A stretch of DNA of 64,000 nucleotides from the NCBI GenBank assembly GCA_018389105.1, contig JACATO010000643.1, forward strand, positions 678,501 through 742,500, written 5' to 3'. This document shows, piece after piece, positions 1 through 13,200 of the stretch. Source of the DNA: Nautilus pompilius (lineage: Eukaryota > Mollusca > Cephalopoda > Nautilida > Nautilidae). The notes under the pieces were generated by a model. The model saw only the letters and a program-made list of their open reading frames with translations, was not told the origin of the DNA and did no database searches. Made by a program: the position numbers and the translations under genes. How positions within the stretch are numbered: position 1 is the first letter of the stretch; the number at the start of each line of letters is the position of its first letter.

Positions 1-1400
1 ATTTGCACAATGGAATGATGACATTAATTTCATGAAACACTTGAAAACCAACTGTCAACATTCAAACATCAGGAGGTCAAAGGGACTCAGCTTTAAAGTC
101 AAAATACTTGCAATAAGTTTGCTAAAATTGTTTAAAGTAATAATTAATGTTGATACCTTTATAGTTGTCCTGGTTTCTTCATAAATGTGTTTGCAGAGTT
201 GGAGAGATTTATTTTTAGTGTTTGTTTATTTATTTATTTATTTATATAATTTTTAAACAATTTTGGGGCAAAAGGAGGAGATTTATGTAGTAGAGGATCA
301 CATTCTAGCAATGAATGCATAGTGGCCATTTGGCACAGCAGCCATATGAACAGGTTTGCAGGAAGGCTGAAGTGCTGACAGTGAACTTCATAAACCAGAT
401 TACAACAATCAGCAGCCCTGCCTTGGCAAATATTAACCTGGCATTTTAATTATCACTTAACTGTGTGGTGTACAAGAATTGTGAGTTATGGCTACTGGTT
501 TGTCACTTCAGGCCAGCTCTCCTGTTTGCTAATTCACTTAACCACACTTCTGTATTTCATCTTGTGTTCGCAATTATGATCGGCTGAGGCAAATGTGACA
601 GGTATTCACTGATATCTACTCATCACTTCCATCTGGTAGGCTTTTATTTTGACAAGTTTACAACAACTTCACAGCAGAGTGATTAGTCTTTTTGCACTTA
701 TTCCTTTTTCTATGAAAAATAAAACCAAACAAAGGGAAGTAACCTGTTAATTTCTTTTAAAGTTAATGCCAGTTGAATAAAATAAGATTAAGGAAAGTTG
801 AGGTTTAACAACTTTTGTCAGTTTCTTAAAAATATGAATAGACTAACCATATGAATTTCTTGTTTGCTTTGCCTAAAATGTTCATTTATTGTATTGTATT
901 TACTCAATTATGTAATTGCCAGCCCTGAATCTTCTAGATATTTTTACAATACCTGGTGTTTTTTTTTTTTTTTTCATTTTTAAAATCTCTCAAGGAAGGT
1001 AATCATGCATGCATCCTACATAATTACCCCCCCTTCTCATTATTTGGTTTAAAAAAAAAAAAAACTCTTCTAATTTCTTATGATATTTATCTACTTTTAA
1101 CCATATTACTTATCAGCTCATGAATAAATAATAAATAACTTAAGGCTTCATGTTTTGCAAATTGTTTCCTTGATGTAACCCAAACTGTGGTTTTAGTAAC
1201 ATACCGACTTTGAAATTAAGCAATATTAATGTTGCTCATATCAGTCAGTGAATGTCAATTCTCTATGGATGAGTATGTGAAGATAGATTTTGCAAGAGTT
1301 TATCCCTTTTTCCAGATTAGTGGACCTTTATAATTAGTGTTCTACCATGCTAATTTGGTCACCCCCATAAATAAATGTATCTGATTAAAATTTACTTGTT
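1..1400. other. Non-coding AT-rich DNA, no gene seen
   Basis: No supported coding region. The segment holds short homopolymer runs (a poly-T near 960, a poly-C then poly-A near 1,026-1,063). The stretch at about 330-640 is less AT-rich and of higher complexity than its surroundings. It contains a homeodomain-type TTAATTA-like core near 446 but nothing diagnostic. Confidence 0.6.
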
Positions 1401-1699
1401 TCAGTGTGATTTTGTATATATTAGATGTCTGTGTGGGATACCATGATATATCTGCATACCAGAGTGTGGCCAAAGTCAATGATAGATTGCCAGTGAACTT
1501 GATTTTTCATGGATTTGTGGACAATTTTGTTGTAGAGTTTACAGATGAATTTCACTGCTTCAGGAAAGTAACTGAAAGTCTTCAACAGTGACACTATAAC
1601 AAGACTATGCCATTACTTGCTGTGTCTGCACTTGCCATCAAAATTATCTTGCTGACATCGCCCATGCAACAGAAATGAGCCATGTCTAGCACATAAGAA

Positions 1700-2290
1700 A
1701 TCTCTTTGTAATAGTGGTAAAATGCTCTGAAAGTAGGCAGACCATCAAATATTGGCAGAATATAGTCTCAAAAGCAGGTTTCAGCAATTCATATCTGGAG
1801 ATTATACCTAGGTTTGGAGAAAACCTAATAAAGACCTTCAGCCCACAACCAAGTATGGAAGCAGGAGTGTCATGCTATAGACTGATATCTACCATTACAG
1901 AAAAACAATTAGTGTGTCAATTTTGTTGGGTACATTGACATTTTAGAGACATATCTTCTATCACTTTGTACCTACAAAGCATACTGAGATTCAATGTCCA
2001 TATTCTTTAAGAGGATGGTGCAACACCATATTTTTTATATGACAATAATCTGGAAGAAAAATGAAAGTATTCAACTTCTTCACTGGATACCCTTGACTTT
2101 TTATTTGATTCAGATACAGCACCTTATAGAGCATCTGGATCATGAGGAGCAATCCATTCATGTCTCATTAAATGATGGAATTAATGGAAGCTCTCATGGA
2201 TATGAAGAACCTGAACTAGGCTCTGATACAAAGTCATTGATTCGCTGTCATACAGGGTTTCTGGCTCTTCCTGCTGCAAAGGATGGCTAG
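1700..2290 (+). pseudogene. Decayed Tc1-like transposase (catalytic-domain remnant)
   Basis: This is a remnant of an IS630/Tc1/mariner transposase, the enzyme that cuts and pastes such elements at TA sites. Reading across frames gives family landmarks in the right order. A QPSM-type stretch near 1,850 corresponds to the PSVMVWG region. ILETYLL follows near 1,945, then EDGATPYF near 2,011-2,034 (the QQDGATPH region with the second catalytic Asp kept). A PIEHLWD-like IEHLDHE lies near 2,125-2,145 with the final Glu. A terminal AAKDG near 2,270-2,285 resembles the AAKGG end of these proteins. Stops and frameshifts break it throughout and the N-terminal DNA-binding part is not recognisable. No terminal inverted repeats were found. 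Identification is by motif reading only, so the family is likely but the exact limits are not known. Confidence 0.55.
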
Positions 2291-2299
2291 CAAAAGTAG

Positions 2300-5200
2300 T
2301 GACACAAAGAATTTTACTATTGCTTGTGTACACTTTGTTTTCTGTAGATGCTGATGTATTTATATGCATGCATACAGCTTATACTATTGATTCTACAGTC
2401 TGGCTCAAAAGAGTTATCACATTATGGGTTAAATTATCAGAACATTCCTTATTGGAAAAGTAGTTGTTTTGCTTTCATTTTATCTCTCTGCTTTCCTTGT
2501 CTATTTTTTTATGTTGTTGCTTTAATGTGTAAATGTGTAATAGTTACCACAGAAAAACATTTTGCCAAAATATTAGGATGTATATTTTATATAGTACTAG
2601 TCAACATGACAGTATTTTCTATAGACTGGTTCATGTTGTGTTGATACCATAGAGAATTACTTTGTGACCTTAGGTGATGATATAAAGGTCAGATATTGAG
2701 AGAAGATTCACATAAGTACCAAACACAACTCTTATGATATTGTCAAGAATGATCAATGTCTTTATTGTGTGCTACTTGGATATAATTAGTTATTTGGTTT
2801 TCATTCATAGTTCCATTCTGAGCATGGATGAGTTTAGAAATTTCAAGACCTCAGTCTGTTAACAAGTAGTTTGTAGCAAATACCTTAGTAGTAGTAACAG
2901 GACTAACTGATGAACCTATATTTCAGTGACTTTTTTCTGTTTCCTTCATCTGGGTTGTTTTGAGAACTGTTTTTGAGTGCAGGGTTTTAAATTTGTAGTA
3001 TATTTCTGCAGTATACTTAACAGTTTGAAGGTTTTTTTTTTTCATAAACTGTTGGTGCTCATACATCTAAAACAACATGGAGAAGGCTCTCACTACAAAC
3101 TGAACATGGGAATACAACATTTTTAAATTTTAAATATTCCATTAACCTTTTTATAAAGTCAGTTCATCATACTGATTAATTATGGGTGGTATTCCGAAAA
3201 GAAACCCTTTCTTTGCATAAATTTATTTTTTATATTACATTCAGAAATAGTTAATGTAATAAGCATCTTGACTATTACTGTTTGCTGTGTTGATTCATTT
3301 TGTAAGGCCTGGAAACTCCCTTATTGTTCCAGAGGGAACCATAGATACTTTCTGCTGCTTATATCATGTGTTGAGAAGGAAATGGAATTGGGTTTATTTG
3401 TTACTGTACTTTCACACATTAGGTATTTTCACATATCATTGCCACTGCTCTTTATGTAATATTCTGAAAGCAATGACAGATTTCATCTATGAAGAAATTA
3501 GCATTTTATCATCCAAGTCTTTAGTCCTTATTTTGACTTTTTTGATCACTAGGAAAAACAACTACAAAAGAAGGGGAAGTATTGCATCAGAGGTCTTTAC
3601 TCTCGAAGAAGCCTGGTTTTCCTTGATTTAGAAGATGCCAAACTTCTGCCATCTAATTGGCATGAATCCCACAGGAACTATTTGCTTCATCTTTGATAGG
3701 ACCAGGCAATCAATTTTGAACAAGCCATGGCATTGCTAAGCTTACTGCTTTATTTTGATCTGTTGCTCTCTGATAAAGCATGTAAACATCTAGAGCCATT
3801 GGTAGAGAGATAGACAGCAATCAAACGATGACTTGCAATGCACTCTACTCCAAAAGATTCCTTGAACATAACTGGATAATAATACAGTAACCAATGTATT
3901 TTGAAAAGAAAGAAGTAAATATAATTGTCTAATTCTTTAGTCTAAGGCATCACAAAACATGACTTGAAATTAAATGAATATATATTATACATAACCCACC
4001 AATAAAGTGATTAAAAAAGAATTAAAGGGGGGATTATTTCAGTGACTAAAAGAGAGTTTTATTTGAGAAAAGTTGGAAATAAATTTTGAATTTGAAGCAC
4101 TACAACCACTTGTCAAATGTGAATGCTAATTGGACTTTTACTCATGAAGCAAGCAACTCTAAAGCACATCAGGGTGAGTATTTAAATTAAATTTTAAAAA
4201 ATATATATATGGATTTTCTAACAGCCACATAGTGATGTACTGGTAACAATGTGACTAATAAATTAAAGCCAATAGTATATTTGTTTATAAATATTTTTAA
4301 AATTAGTTATTTTTTAATTTAGAAGATAAACTAAGAAGGAACTGAAATATTTATGAGCACTTTAGTGATATCAATTATAAGGGGGAAAATGATTTATATG
4401 ATTGATGGGATTATTATCTCATCACCAAGAGTGTAAATCTGAGCAAGAGGGAAATCGGAATTTTATTGCATGGAGAATTAGTATAGATTTCATTTCAGAA
4501 AATTTGGAGTGTATAAGAAATAATATTTTTTCTACTAGTTAAATGAGTAAAAACTGTATGCATGTACGTTTATTGATAGAAAAAAAACATTTAAGATATT
4601 TAGTGTAAGTCATCGTTCAATTTCTGAGGAAACTGCCCCATGCAAGCTCTGGGTTTGGAAATGGGTTTACACCACTCAGGGCAGCTTCTTCCCGCCAAAT
4701 TGTTTATAGACTGCTCTTATTATTTTCTGGGATTTAAGCCAATTATGCTAAAGTTCCTGTTTCTATTGCCTTAAAAGATTTACATTTGGCCTTAAATTTT
4801 GGTAGTAGTCTGTATCATAGATGGCTATCAGGCCCAATTGAGTTAAATGGGTTTACATTCTTTTATTGCCAAATACAATCATTTGTAGCATGAATATCTT
4901 GGACAGGTATTCTGAAAAGATTGGACAATTGAAAAACTACTTATAACTACTATATGACTAACCACACAGTAATTAACTGTGTAACATAGCCTGTTTTTAT
5001 AAAGTGACAATTGCCTTGATTCTTCCCCCCACACCTGATATTTTATTTACTTGTTCTATTGGCTTTGTTTAGTACTTGTGAAATACACTATACAATTCTA
5101 ATGGCTTCCTTTACAGCATATGCAGTATACATTGGCTGCTGGTGATTTTTTTTTTTGGTTTTCTAAATCTTGTTTTACAAATGAGCTGGGCCTTATCTGT

Positions 5201-5337
5201 TTGTTTTTTTTAGAATAAAGCAAGAGAATGACACAAAAAATCACCACTTGGAATTGTGTTTCTATTGCAACAAGTCATCAGAGGGAAGCTATTACATAAA
5301 TGCAGGCATTTGTTTAGAAGCATCTAAAGAAGTACAG
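2300..5337. other. Non-coding DNA, no gene seen
   Basis: No recognised feature. An open frame of 114 codons at 3,287-3,631 on the plus strand matches no family I know. Its composition (rich in Leu, Phe, Ile) is what AT-rich non-coding DNA gives. The stretch 4,610-4,780 is of somewhat higher complexity. Confidence 0.5.
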
Positions 5338-5404
5338 ACCTCTCTCTGTCTCTCTCTCCTCTCTCTCTCTCTCTCTGTCTCTCTCAAACACACACACACA
5401 CACG
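5338..5404. repeat. (CT)n-(CA)n compound microsatellite
   Basis: Interrupted CT repeat running directly into a CA repeat. The same CT/CA juxtaposition, in opposite order, marks the duplicated block at 48-50 kb. Confidence 0.95.
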
Positions 5405-5519
5405 TGCGTATGATTGTGTTAATGTATTCAAATCCAGTGTCTACTGTATTTGTAGATTGCCTGAAAATATTTGGCAAACAGTTCTAGTAAATCGATCATT
5501 TTTTTACCCCTCTTTTCAG

Positions 5520-5990
5520 TCACAAGATAGAACGATAACACGTAGATTTACTAACGGTTGCCAGTACTCTTGTAGTTTGTTTCTTCCCATCATATGTTGA
5601 CGTTGCAAGTGCACTCTCCCTAGATTTTTTTTTGCTTCACCAAAATGTTCCCTCTCATTTCGCCGCACCAGTGAAGAGTTACTAAATCATCTCATCCACT
5701 GCTGCAGTGCATGCAGAAAAGTCATGAATAAGTTGTGTAACTCAGAATGCCCCGTACCGACCAACAATATTACACAGATGGAAATCATTGACTAAAGATG
5801 CAACTACCTAATCAGAGAAAAATAAAAAGAATCTGTTTGCCTCAGAACAATACATGGAACAGTTAAGAAGAATTGTGGCACTCCAATCTGTACCAGCTGA
5901 CATGATTTATTAACTGGGCAAATCTCATTTGGCCTGGGAGATTAGAAAAGCATGCACAGATCTCTGCCAAATCTCTGTTTTTCTTTAACT
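5520..5990. other. CpG-retaining, non-repetitive segment (candidate conserved non-coding DNA)
   Basis: The first 240 bases carry a run of CpG dinucleotides (AACGATAACACG, AACGG, GACG, TCGCCGC, CCGTACCGACC) in a region otherwise almost without them. The segment has high sequence complexity, no open frame and no similarity to other parts of the window. Retained CpG suggests either lack of germline methylation or selection. I infer a regulatory element at low confidence; a recent unknown insertion is the alternative. Confidence 0.25.
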
Positions 5991-5999
5991 TTCACATTG

Positions 6000-7490
6000 T
6001 TTGCACTCACTGACTCCGCATGTTTTATTTGTGTCTGTGGACTGTTTCTGTTGTTAATGTAAACTGGTTTATTTTAAGGAAATGGAAGTAGATTGTTTTG
6101 GTATCTGCCATGGTAGTTATAATAAAAACAAAAAAAGCACGGATTTTACAAATTCTTGTTTTTTTTGTAAACTTTTTGTCTTTTAGTATCATTATAGACG
6201 TTTAATTTATCTGTGTTCCTCAACAGGAATTTGGATTTTTTAACTTAGCAGGTTTGAGTGAAAAATTAACTGGGAAACAAACAACTTATTTTTAGGAACA
6301 GTATAATATGTAGAGAGGAGTAAATGGCAAAATCTGTATTAGTGGTGTTTATGGTTAGAAAATTACTTTTGAAAACTTTCTGGTGCTTGGTTATCAATGT
6401 TTTCTAAAAGACTAAAACAAAACAAAACAAAATCAGAATTTGTTCTTGCATTGCCGTTTTTGTGGCACAATTTTAATTTGAAGCTATGAAATCTAAGTTT
6501 AAACAATGACTAAGCTAGCTAGTAAATGTTCTTGAAACATCTAACACTGTCCAGCTTCTGATGCAGCTTGGCACATCTGAAAATTTCTACATAGTTTATT
6601 AAAGAGCTAGAACAAAAATTTCAATCTTGTGTTGGTGTTTGTGTAAATACTACTACCATTAATAATAATTAGTGATTAGCAAAATCAATTATTGTCAAAC
6701 TTTTGCTATCAACATATTGATCACAATTATGTGTTATTTTTAAAACAAAATATTGGAAGTTTGTGTGGTACTTTGTAAGAATGCATTTTTACTATAATGA
6801 ATCACCGTTTTCATGTTCAAAGAATCTCTCTACTGTGCATCCTTAATGTGTTAATGCACACTTTGTTGCAGTGTTTTGAATAAAGATTGTTTTCACAAAT
6901 GAAATACAAAACTGCTAAATTTTATATAACAAGTACTTAACTATTACATTAAATATAAAATAGATAAACACAAAAAAGGGACCTGAATTATTTCGATGGT
7001 GCATTAATTTTGGCTATCAGTGTGTTGTCTAGTGGTGTAGGTTTGTGCAGTTTTAAGATTTATAAAATGAGTTATAGCTATTTAGCCTAAATGAAAACAA
7101 CAACAACAAAACTAAACTTACTGTGTTGTTTGGCTCATTATAGACATTGATATCCATTGTATTAGTTCATAATGCTTTGCATATATTATGGATAATGATG
7201 TCATAACACCATTACACAATGTTAATGTGATGGTATTTAATGAAACCTAATAATTTTTATCACTGATTATTATCAGTGAATACATTTTCTTTATGCTTTC
7301 CATTTATTTTTTTCAGTGTGTAAGCATTTAATGGATATTTTTCACCAATCGCAGATGAGAGAAGAATAACATTAAAAAAAAAATAACTAGTTTATTGTTT
7401 CTATGTATTTTGTGTTCATTATAGATTGCTATCTATAGTGCACAGCTGTATCCCAAGTATGTTTTACCAATTGTCATTTTTAATGCTTCA
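6000..7490. other. Non-coding AT-rich DNA, no gene seen
   Basis: Only short A/T runs and simple CAA-rich stretches (for example near 7,090-7,110) are seen. Confidence 0.6.
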
Positions 7491-7496
7491 AATGGA

Positions 7497-7830
7497 TGGC
7501 TGTTGGTAGTTCAGTGATTATGGTACTGGACTGCTAACTAAGGTTGAGGGCCTGAGTTTGTATCCCAGTTGGGGCTCAGTTTGGCATGCCTTTCTGCAAT
7601 GGTTCCTTCTTGCTCGTCTTCACCAGCAGGTTCTCTCCAGGCTTTCTGGTTTCATCCGACCAGTTTTAGTAGGTCCTTCAACCATGTGTGTTAGAGGTTT
7701 GGCAACACTCTTGAGCCCCACAGCAGTACTCAAATAAGTTGCTTGGTTACTAAGGCAGAAGTCTCTCACCTCTTCTAGCTCACTGCTATCAGATGTCCTT
7801 AGTTCTTGAAAGCCAGGACAGGGGTTTGAC
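7497..7830 (+). repeat. tRNA-derived SINE, plus orientation
   Basis: The head reads like a tRNA gene with internal RNA polymerase III promoter boxes. An A box (TGGTAGTTCAGTGATTA) lies at about 7,503-7,519 and a degenerate B box (GAGTTTGTATCCC) at about 7,553-7,566. The body carries blocks shared with the other copies in this window: a TTCTTGCTC stretch, a TTCTCCAGG stretch and a terminal AAGCCAGGACAGGGG. Reverse-oriented copies begin with the complement of that terminal block. The tRNA species of origin cannot be settled by eye. Confidence 0.75.
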
Positions 7831-7849
7831 AAGAAAGACATTCCAAATC

Positions 7850-9180
7850 AGTGCAAATTCTAAACTTGTCACCAAACAAATTTTAGGCTACAATTTTGAG
7901 CATGAAATATCATGATAGATAAGAGTAAATGTTTATTGTTTTGTACTTAACATGATATAAATGTGAACAGAAGATATTTTTCTAAGGGAATGTTTTCTAT
8001 TATACACTTGTTTTTCAGAGACACCAGTAAAATAAATAATCTTAAAGGCACAATTTCTTTGTGTGTCTGGAATTTATAACAGGAATATTCTTATAACAGG
8101 TAACCATGTGCACACAAACTGATTTATGTGAGATAGAGGGGATATTCTATTGAATCCACAATTATGGCTGCCACTGTATATGCCACATTAGATATGTTGT
8201 TTTAGTCTGTGACTGCCTTCAATATAAGTAAAACACATTTTGAATAATGTATAGTTCTTGCTTTTTCAACAACAACAACAATCTTGAAGGGCTGCCATAT
8301 CTCAGTTGTTAGGTTAGCAGTAGTAGTGATTGTATTATGACTATTGAAACTAATTTAAGTCAGTTGTGGCTGAACAAATCTTGAATGATTTTAAGATTTT
8401 GATGTAACCAGACAGAATCAAATAAAGCTACTTATATGTACATAGGCAGCAGTTTAATTACATTGTAGTAAAAAGGGAAGATTTTATGTTAGGGCATGAA
8501 AACAATTTAAAGATTCTGCTAGAATCTGTACATAGTTTCAGTTATGAAGAATGGCAAAAAAAGGCTGGTTACCTAGTTTCATTTACAGATGTATTTCATG
8601 TTAAAAATTCTAAGTTTGATATTTTAACACTAAAGATGCAGCTTGCATCACTAAGGATTACAACTATTAATTACATGAGAAACATTCTTCATGGGATATA
8701 AGAAAATACGTTTTTTTGTTTTTTATTAATTATGTAGTAGAAACAGAAAAAAAAAGCAACCACTAGAGGCCCATTTTTGGAAAAGATTGCTTATACAAGT
8801 TTTAAAACTTTTCTGCCACCTTTGTACTAAAAACGTTTAGTGGAAACTTTGCTAAAATAGCATTGCCATAATGGTATCCATTTGGGTTATATGTAAGATT
8901 TAAAAAAATAAAATTTCTTAAGGTCAGTTTGCCTTTAGGTTAAGACTTTTTCTTCTACCTCTTCCCACTGCAAGCAAATTTCAGCAGACAAACTGCCAAT
9001 ATTTCCATTTTTGAAAGCTGCAGTTCCAACAGTGTTTGGTCCACATTAGCACATAATTACCTTGAAACTAAACCTGTATAAACTGGGACCACAACTTGTT
9101 TAGATATGTAAACATGTGGATAATTGGATGTCAGGATCTAGGAAATTATAAACTAAATTAAAAAGTAAATGCCTAGAAGT
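7850..9180. other. Non-coding DNA, no gene seen
   Basis: AT-rich sequence with a short CAA repeat near 8,266. The plus-strand 71-codon frame at 8,486-8,701 has no recognisable family. Confidence 0.5.
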
Positions 9181-9189
9181 TCAAAGCAT

Positions 9190-9262
9190 ATACAGTATCA
9201 TTGATTAAGCCTCATTGATATGTTTAATTAGGAGTTACTAGTGCTATAATAACTAACCGCTC
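9190..9262. mobile_element. Fragment of foldback MITE family
   Basis: The stretch around 9,220-9,258 (core TGTTTAATTAGGAGTTACTA) matches the right arm of the foldback elements at 26.4, 53.0 and 54.2 kb. The left arm is missing or too decayed to see. Confidence 0.5.
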
Positions 9263-9879
9263 TGACAAGTATCCCCATCCTTCCTTTTATACTAATAGCT
9301 TTCAAATGGAAGCCAGCTGAAATTGAATAGTCTTAATAGAATCTGGATGGGTTTCATTTGAATGTCTCTAGTACAATAAATATTTTTTGTTGTGAAGGTT
9401 GGAAGATGGTATTTCCTGGTAACTGTAATTTAAATTCTTAATATTATTTATATTTTCACCAAAATGTTAAAAAATAATTAATTAAATAAAACTTGCAGAT
9501 AAACAGTTTTATAGCATTTATCTTGATTCTAATTTTAAACCTTATTTTTGGTTTTTATCCACAGCATCTTTAGAGATTGAGTTAGAAAGCAGAAATCTTT
9601 CATCTGAATGTAAATACCTATAGATACAATGAAATCTAACCTTTTGCATATGATTGAATGTATTATTTGTTTTAAAAATATATTTACATATATCTATATT
9701 TCTGCAATTTATTTACTATTAATATAATATTATTCGTTAGTTTATTTCCATACATTCAGATATTTAAAAGAAAAAGAAATGGTTACTCTGCGTCTTTAAG
9801 ATATTTTACACTTTTCTCTGTGTGGCTGGAGCCCCTTAGTATTTTTCCCCTTAAGCATGAGGAAAATTTACAGCATTAT

Positions 9880-10240
9880 TGTTCAACGTAAGATCACCGC
9901 ATAAGAATTGGACTGACCTTGTTAATTTGCTACCATCTGCTGACAAACCGCGTAAAATCTATATAAAGTGCAACAGCCTGTCTAGATTTCCGTTTGTAGT
10001 GAAAGGAATGACAGGAATTAATTTGTACATAGCAATAATATTAAGTAGTTTCCTTCGTGAAGCCAGCAGCGATGTTAATTAAAATGTCGTCGTAAAACTG
10101 CCCACCCTTGTATACTCTCTGGTTTCCGTAGAAAGATTTCTTTCTGTCTCTTGCCAGTGTTGCTCTGCCCCAAAGACATTAAACTAGTGTCTGCCAATGA
10201 CCAGAATAGTACAAACTTCCACACTCCAGGCCCTCCCACC
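9880..10240. other. CpG-retaining, non-repetitive segment
   Basis: CpGs recur at close spacing (AACGTAAG, ACCGCAT, ACCGCGTAAA, TTCCGTTT, TTCGTGAA, AGCGATG, TGTCGTCGTAA, TTCCGTAG). The sequence is unlike the surrounding AT-rich repeats. The 67-codon plus frame here (9,879-10,082) is open but matches no known family, and no convincing splice-bounded exon can be argued. Either a conserved non-coding element or a fragment of an unknown insertion. Confidence 0.25.
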
Positions 10241-10244
10241 CCCT

Positions 10245-13200
10245 TTTTAACCCTTTACTTGCAGAAAAGCATTGAGGAAAGCTGATCTAGAAGGCCATTT
10301 TGTTGTAAACCTTTCAAGTATGTAACCATTTTTGGTTTTATGATCTGAATGAACATCTAACTATGCATTTAAGGTAGATAGATTTTTGTGCATGATTAAG
10401 GACAAAAACCCTGTTTGTTTGGACTTGCTGACCCCTCTCTGTTTTGTAATATAGAATTTGTGTGCTGTATGATGTTATGGATAAAAAAGCTATGTACCTT
10501 TTATATTATTTGCTTATACATGTGTTTGTGCCCAAGTGCATGCACACACATACGTACATGTATACACAAATGCATTCTTTTAATTAAATTAATTTTAATT
10601 TGAACTTTGCTTTTACAAAGCTTTTTATTAGTTTGTAAGGTCAGACATACATTGGCAATTGTGATTTTTTATGGTCTCTTCAATAAAGTCATTGCATGGT
10701 AAAGAAGGATATTCAGATGAAAAGGTCTTGTGTGTCAAAAGCTGAAAAATAAACTTTTGTTTGCTTGTATGGATTTTCAAAAGTCATATGCCTATATATT
10801 CATAGCTATAATCACTAAAATAAATATGGAATATTTACTTTATTGGCAGTCCATGCATGTACTAACAAGTATAATTTCAATATGTTCAGAGACCTAGCAT
10901 AAGTAATTAATTGATGCCTCCTGAGACTCAAATAGGTACTTGTAGTTACATAATTGCAAGATATAAAAACAGGTACATGTCAGAGGAGGAACATAGATGA
11001 GCAGTGGGGTGTTGATAGAAGCCAGCAGGGAATCTCCTAGGCTGGATATTCCACTGTTTAATGCTAAAAGGGTGATTGTGCAGTTCACGAGAAGTCATTT
11101 AGCAACCATTTTTGTGTATCCTGGATATCTGTTGCCAAATGAATGGAAGCTTTGTCTATGAAGAGGTGTATATATGAAATTCTGACATTTGGTTGCAGAT
11201 GAGGCAAAATGCGGATGTGTCAAAAATGTATTATGCGATATTATCTCTAAAACATGGGGTACAATGGAAGGGTGACAAGAAGCAAATGAAATGTCAGTCA
11301 TTGTCTGCAATGGCTGTTTCAGATGATACTACGTCTCCCTGCCATTGAAACCCTGTAATTTTTTCTGCTGAATCCAGCTTTTCACAATTCTCAGGCAGTG
11401 TTTGTGTCTGGGTGTAAGTTTCTGTCAGGGAATTTTCAGTGAACCATCTATGAGTCATGATAAAATATGTCAGTTTTTTTCCTGTAGTGTTGGGTGTAAT
11501 TTGAGTCATTGGATGGTCACAACTGGTGGTCTGCAAAGGAACTGTAACTTCTGATTAATATATAAAACATTCTCTTAAAGGGTAGTGTTTTTTTGGAAGG
11601 AGTGTCAAGGCATCAAAGATCTGTCATGGTTTCACAAACTGGACATGAATCTTTCACTGAATACACGTAAACTATTCTCAATCAATAATTGTAAAAATAT
11701 ACTTGTAAACTCACTTTTCATGATTCCCTAATGCAGTTTCTGTGCCCTGAGCAAACCACAAATCTGTAGACCAGTAATTTTGATCATGTTTACACAATGC
11801 AACAGTGCTTTATTGTCTTGCATAAGGTATACTTTGTATATTAGGAGTCAGGTAGAAAGTGGCTAGAAAAAGTGAAAAGAATCTTCAGATTATTACATGT
11901 AATGGAATGCTGATATGTTACTACCTTGGGCTGATTTCATGCAATGCTATAGTATAGATGCATAAATTTTAGAAACCCTGGGTATTTTATTAATAAATAA
12001 ATAATGGGAAGAGAAATTTTTTTTAAAATGGGAGGAATAAGATCAGAGAATTTGAATTATTATAGATACTTAGCATCTGTCAATAAATATCAATTGGATT
12101 TTCTATATTTTGTAACTATATTAAACCTTATATTGGTTTGTGTATGAAGTTATAGCTGCCATTGTCTATGTATGTGTTTTCATATAGTCATTTCAAACAA
12201 AAATGAACATTCAATTTACTATACAGCACAAGCTTTTGCAAAATTTACCAAATAGCACAACCAACTCTAGTATAACACACATTCACCCATACATTGTTTT
12301 CAATTTCAAAATTTCAGACAAGGTGGATAATCATTAGATAATCATTAACACATGCATAACATATACATAATTATGACTTTTCAAAATATTTTAATTCAGA
12401 AAAAAATTCTGTGTAACTAAACTTCTATTGTTTATTTGTAAACAAAAAAATGACATTCACTTTTCCAAGTAGTTTAATGAATGAGAATAAATGCAAGAAT
12501 TTATTAAAGATTACTTTTCAAGGTGGTAAAACTTAACTAAATATTATTGTATATATAACTTTAAAAAAAAACTTTATTTTCTCCATAAAAATGAAAAAAA
12601 AATTTTTTTATGTTTGAAGTTTTTGGGTATTTGTCAGAAATGATTTTGGGTCAGGTTTGGGAGTAGGTTGAAGGGGAAATCCCTTTTCAATCTTACATAT
12701 GGCACCAGAAAAATCTGTTTAGAGTAAACAACCTTTCTAAAAAACTGGCAGCAAGAAATTAAGTTTCTTTACTGCAACACTGCAGCATTATTGGAAAAGA
12801 AAATGTGGCAGTATTGTTAGGGGAAGAGAGAAGGATGATAATATATTTTGTGTTTGATCCAGTTGGATTTTCCTATCACCAGTTAGTATAAAATAAAATG
12901 CACTTAAGTTTTACATCGTATATTACATTTCAACTGTCCATCTTTTGGAATACTGGATATAACATCAAGGTTCTTACAGGACCCATAGCTGATAAAGTGG
13001 TCAAAGGATGATGTGGAGCATCTTAGAGAGATGAGGTCCCCAGCAAACCATAGGGAAAATCCTTCTGACTAGAAAGAAACCACTAGACCTGGCTGGTACA
13101 GAAAAGAAACCATCCTACAGGGGAGACAGATGCCAAAATTGATTCACCCTATGAGAACCAAAACATGGTGTCACACACCCTTTCTATTGTATGTTAAGTA

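Noticed and set aside
3287..3631. 114-codon plus-strand open frame
   Set aside because: No recognisable domain, overlaps another open frame, hydrophobic low-information composition expected of AT-rich non-coding DNA.
7497..7570. Genuine tRNA gene
   Set aside because: A- and B-box-like sequences are present, but the cloverleaf cannot be completed and the body matches dispersed SINE copies.
7620..7841. 73-codon minus-strand frame
   Set aside because: Lies wholly within a tRNA-SINE copy and is its antisense reading.
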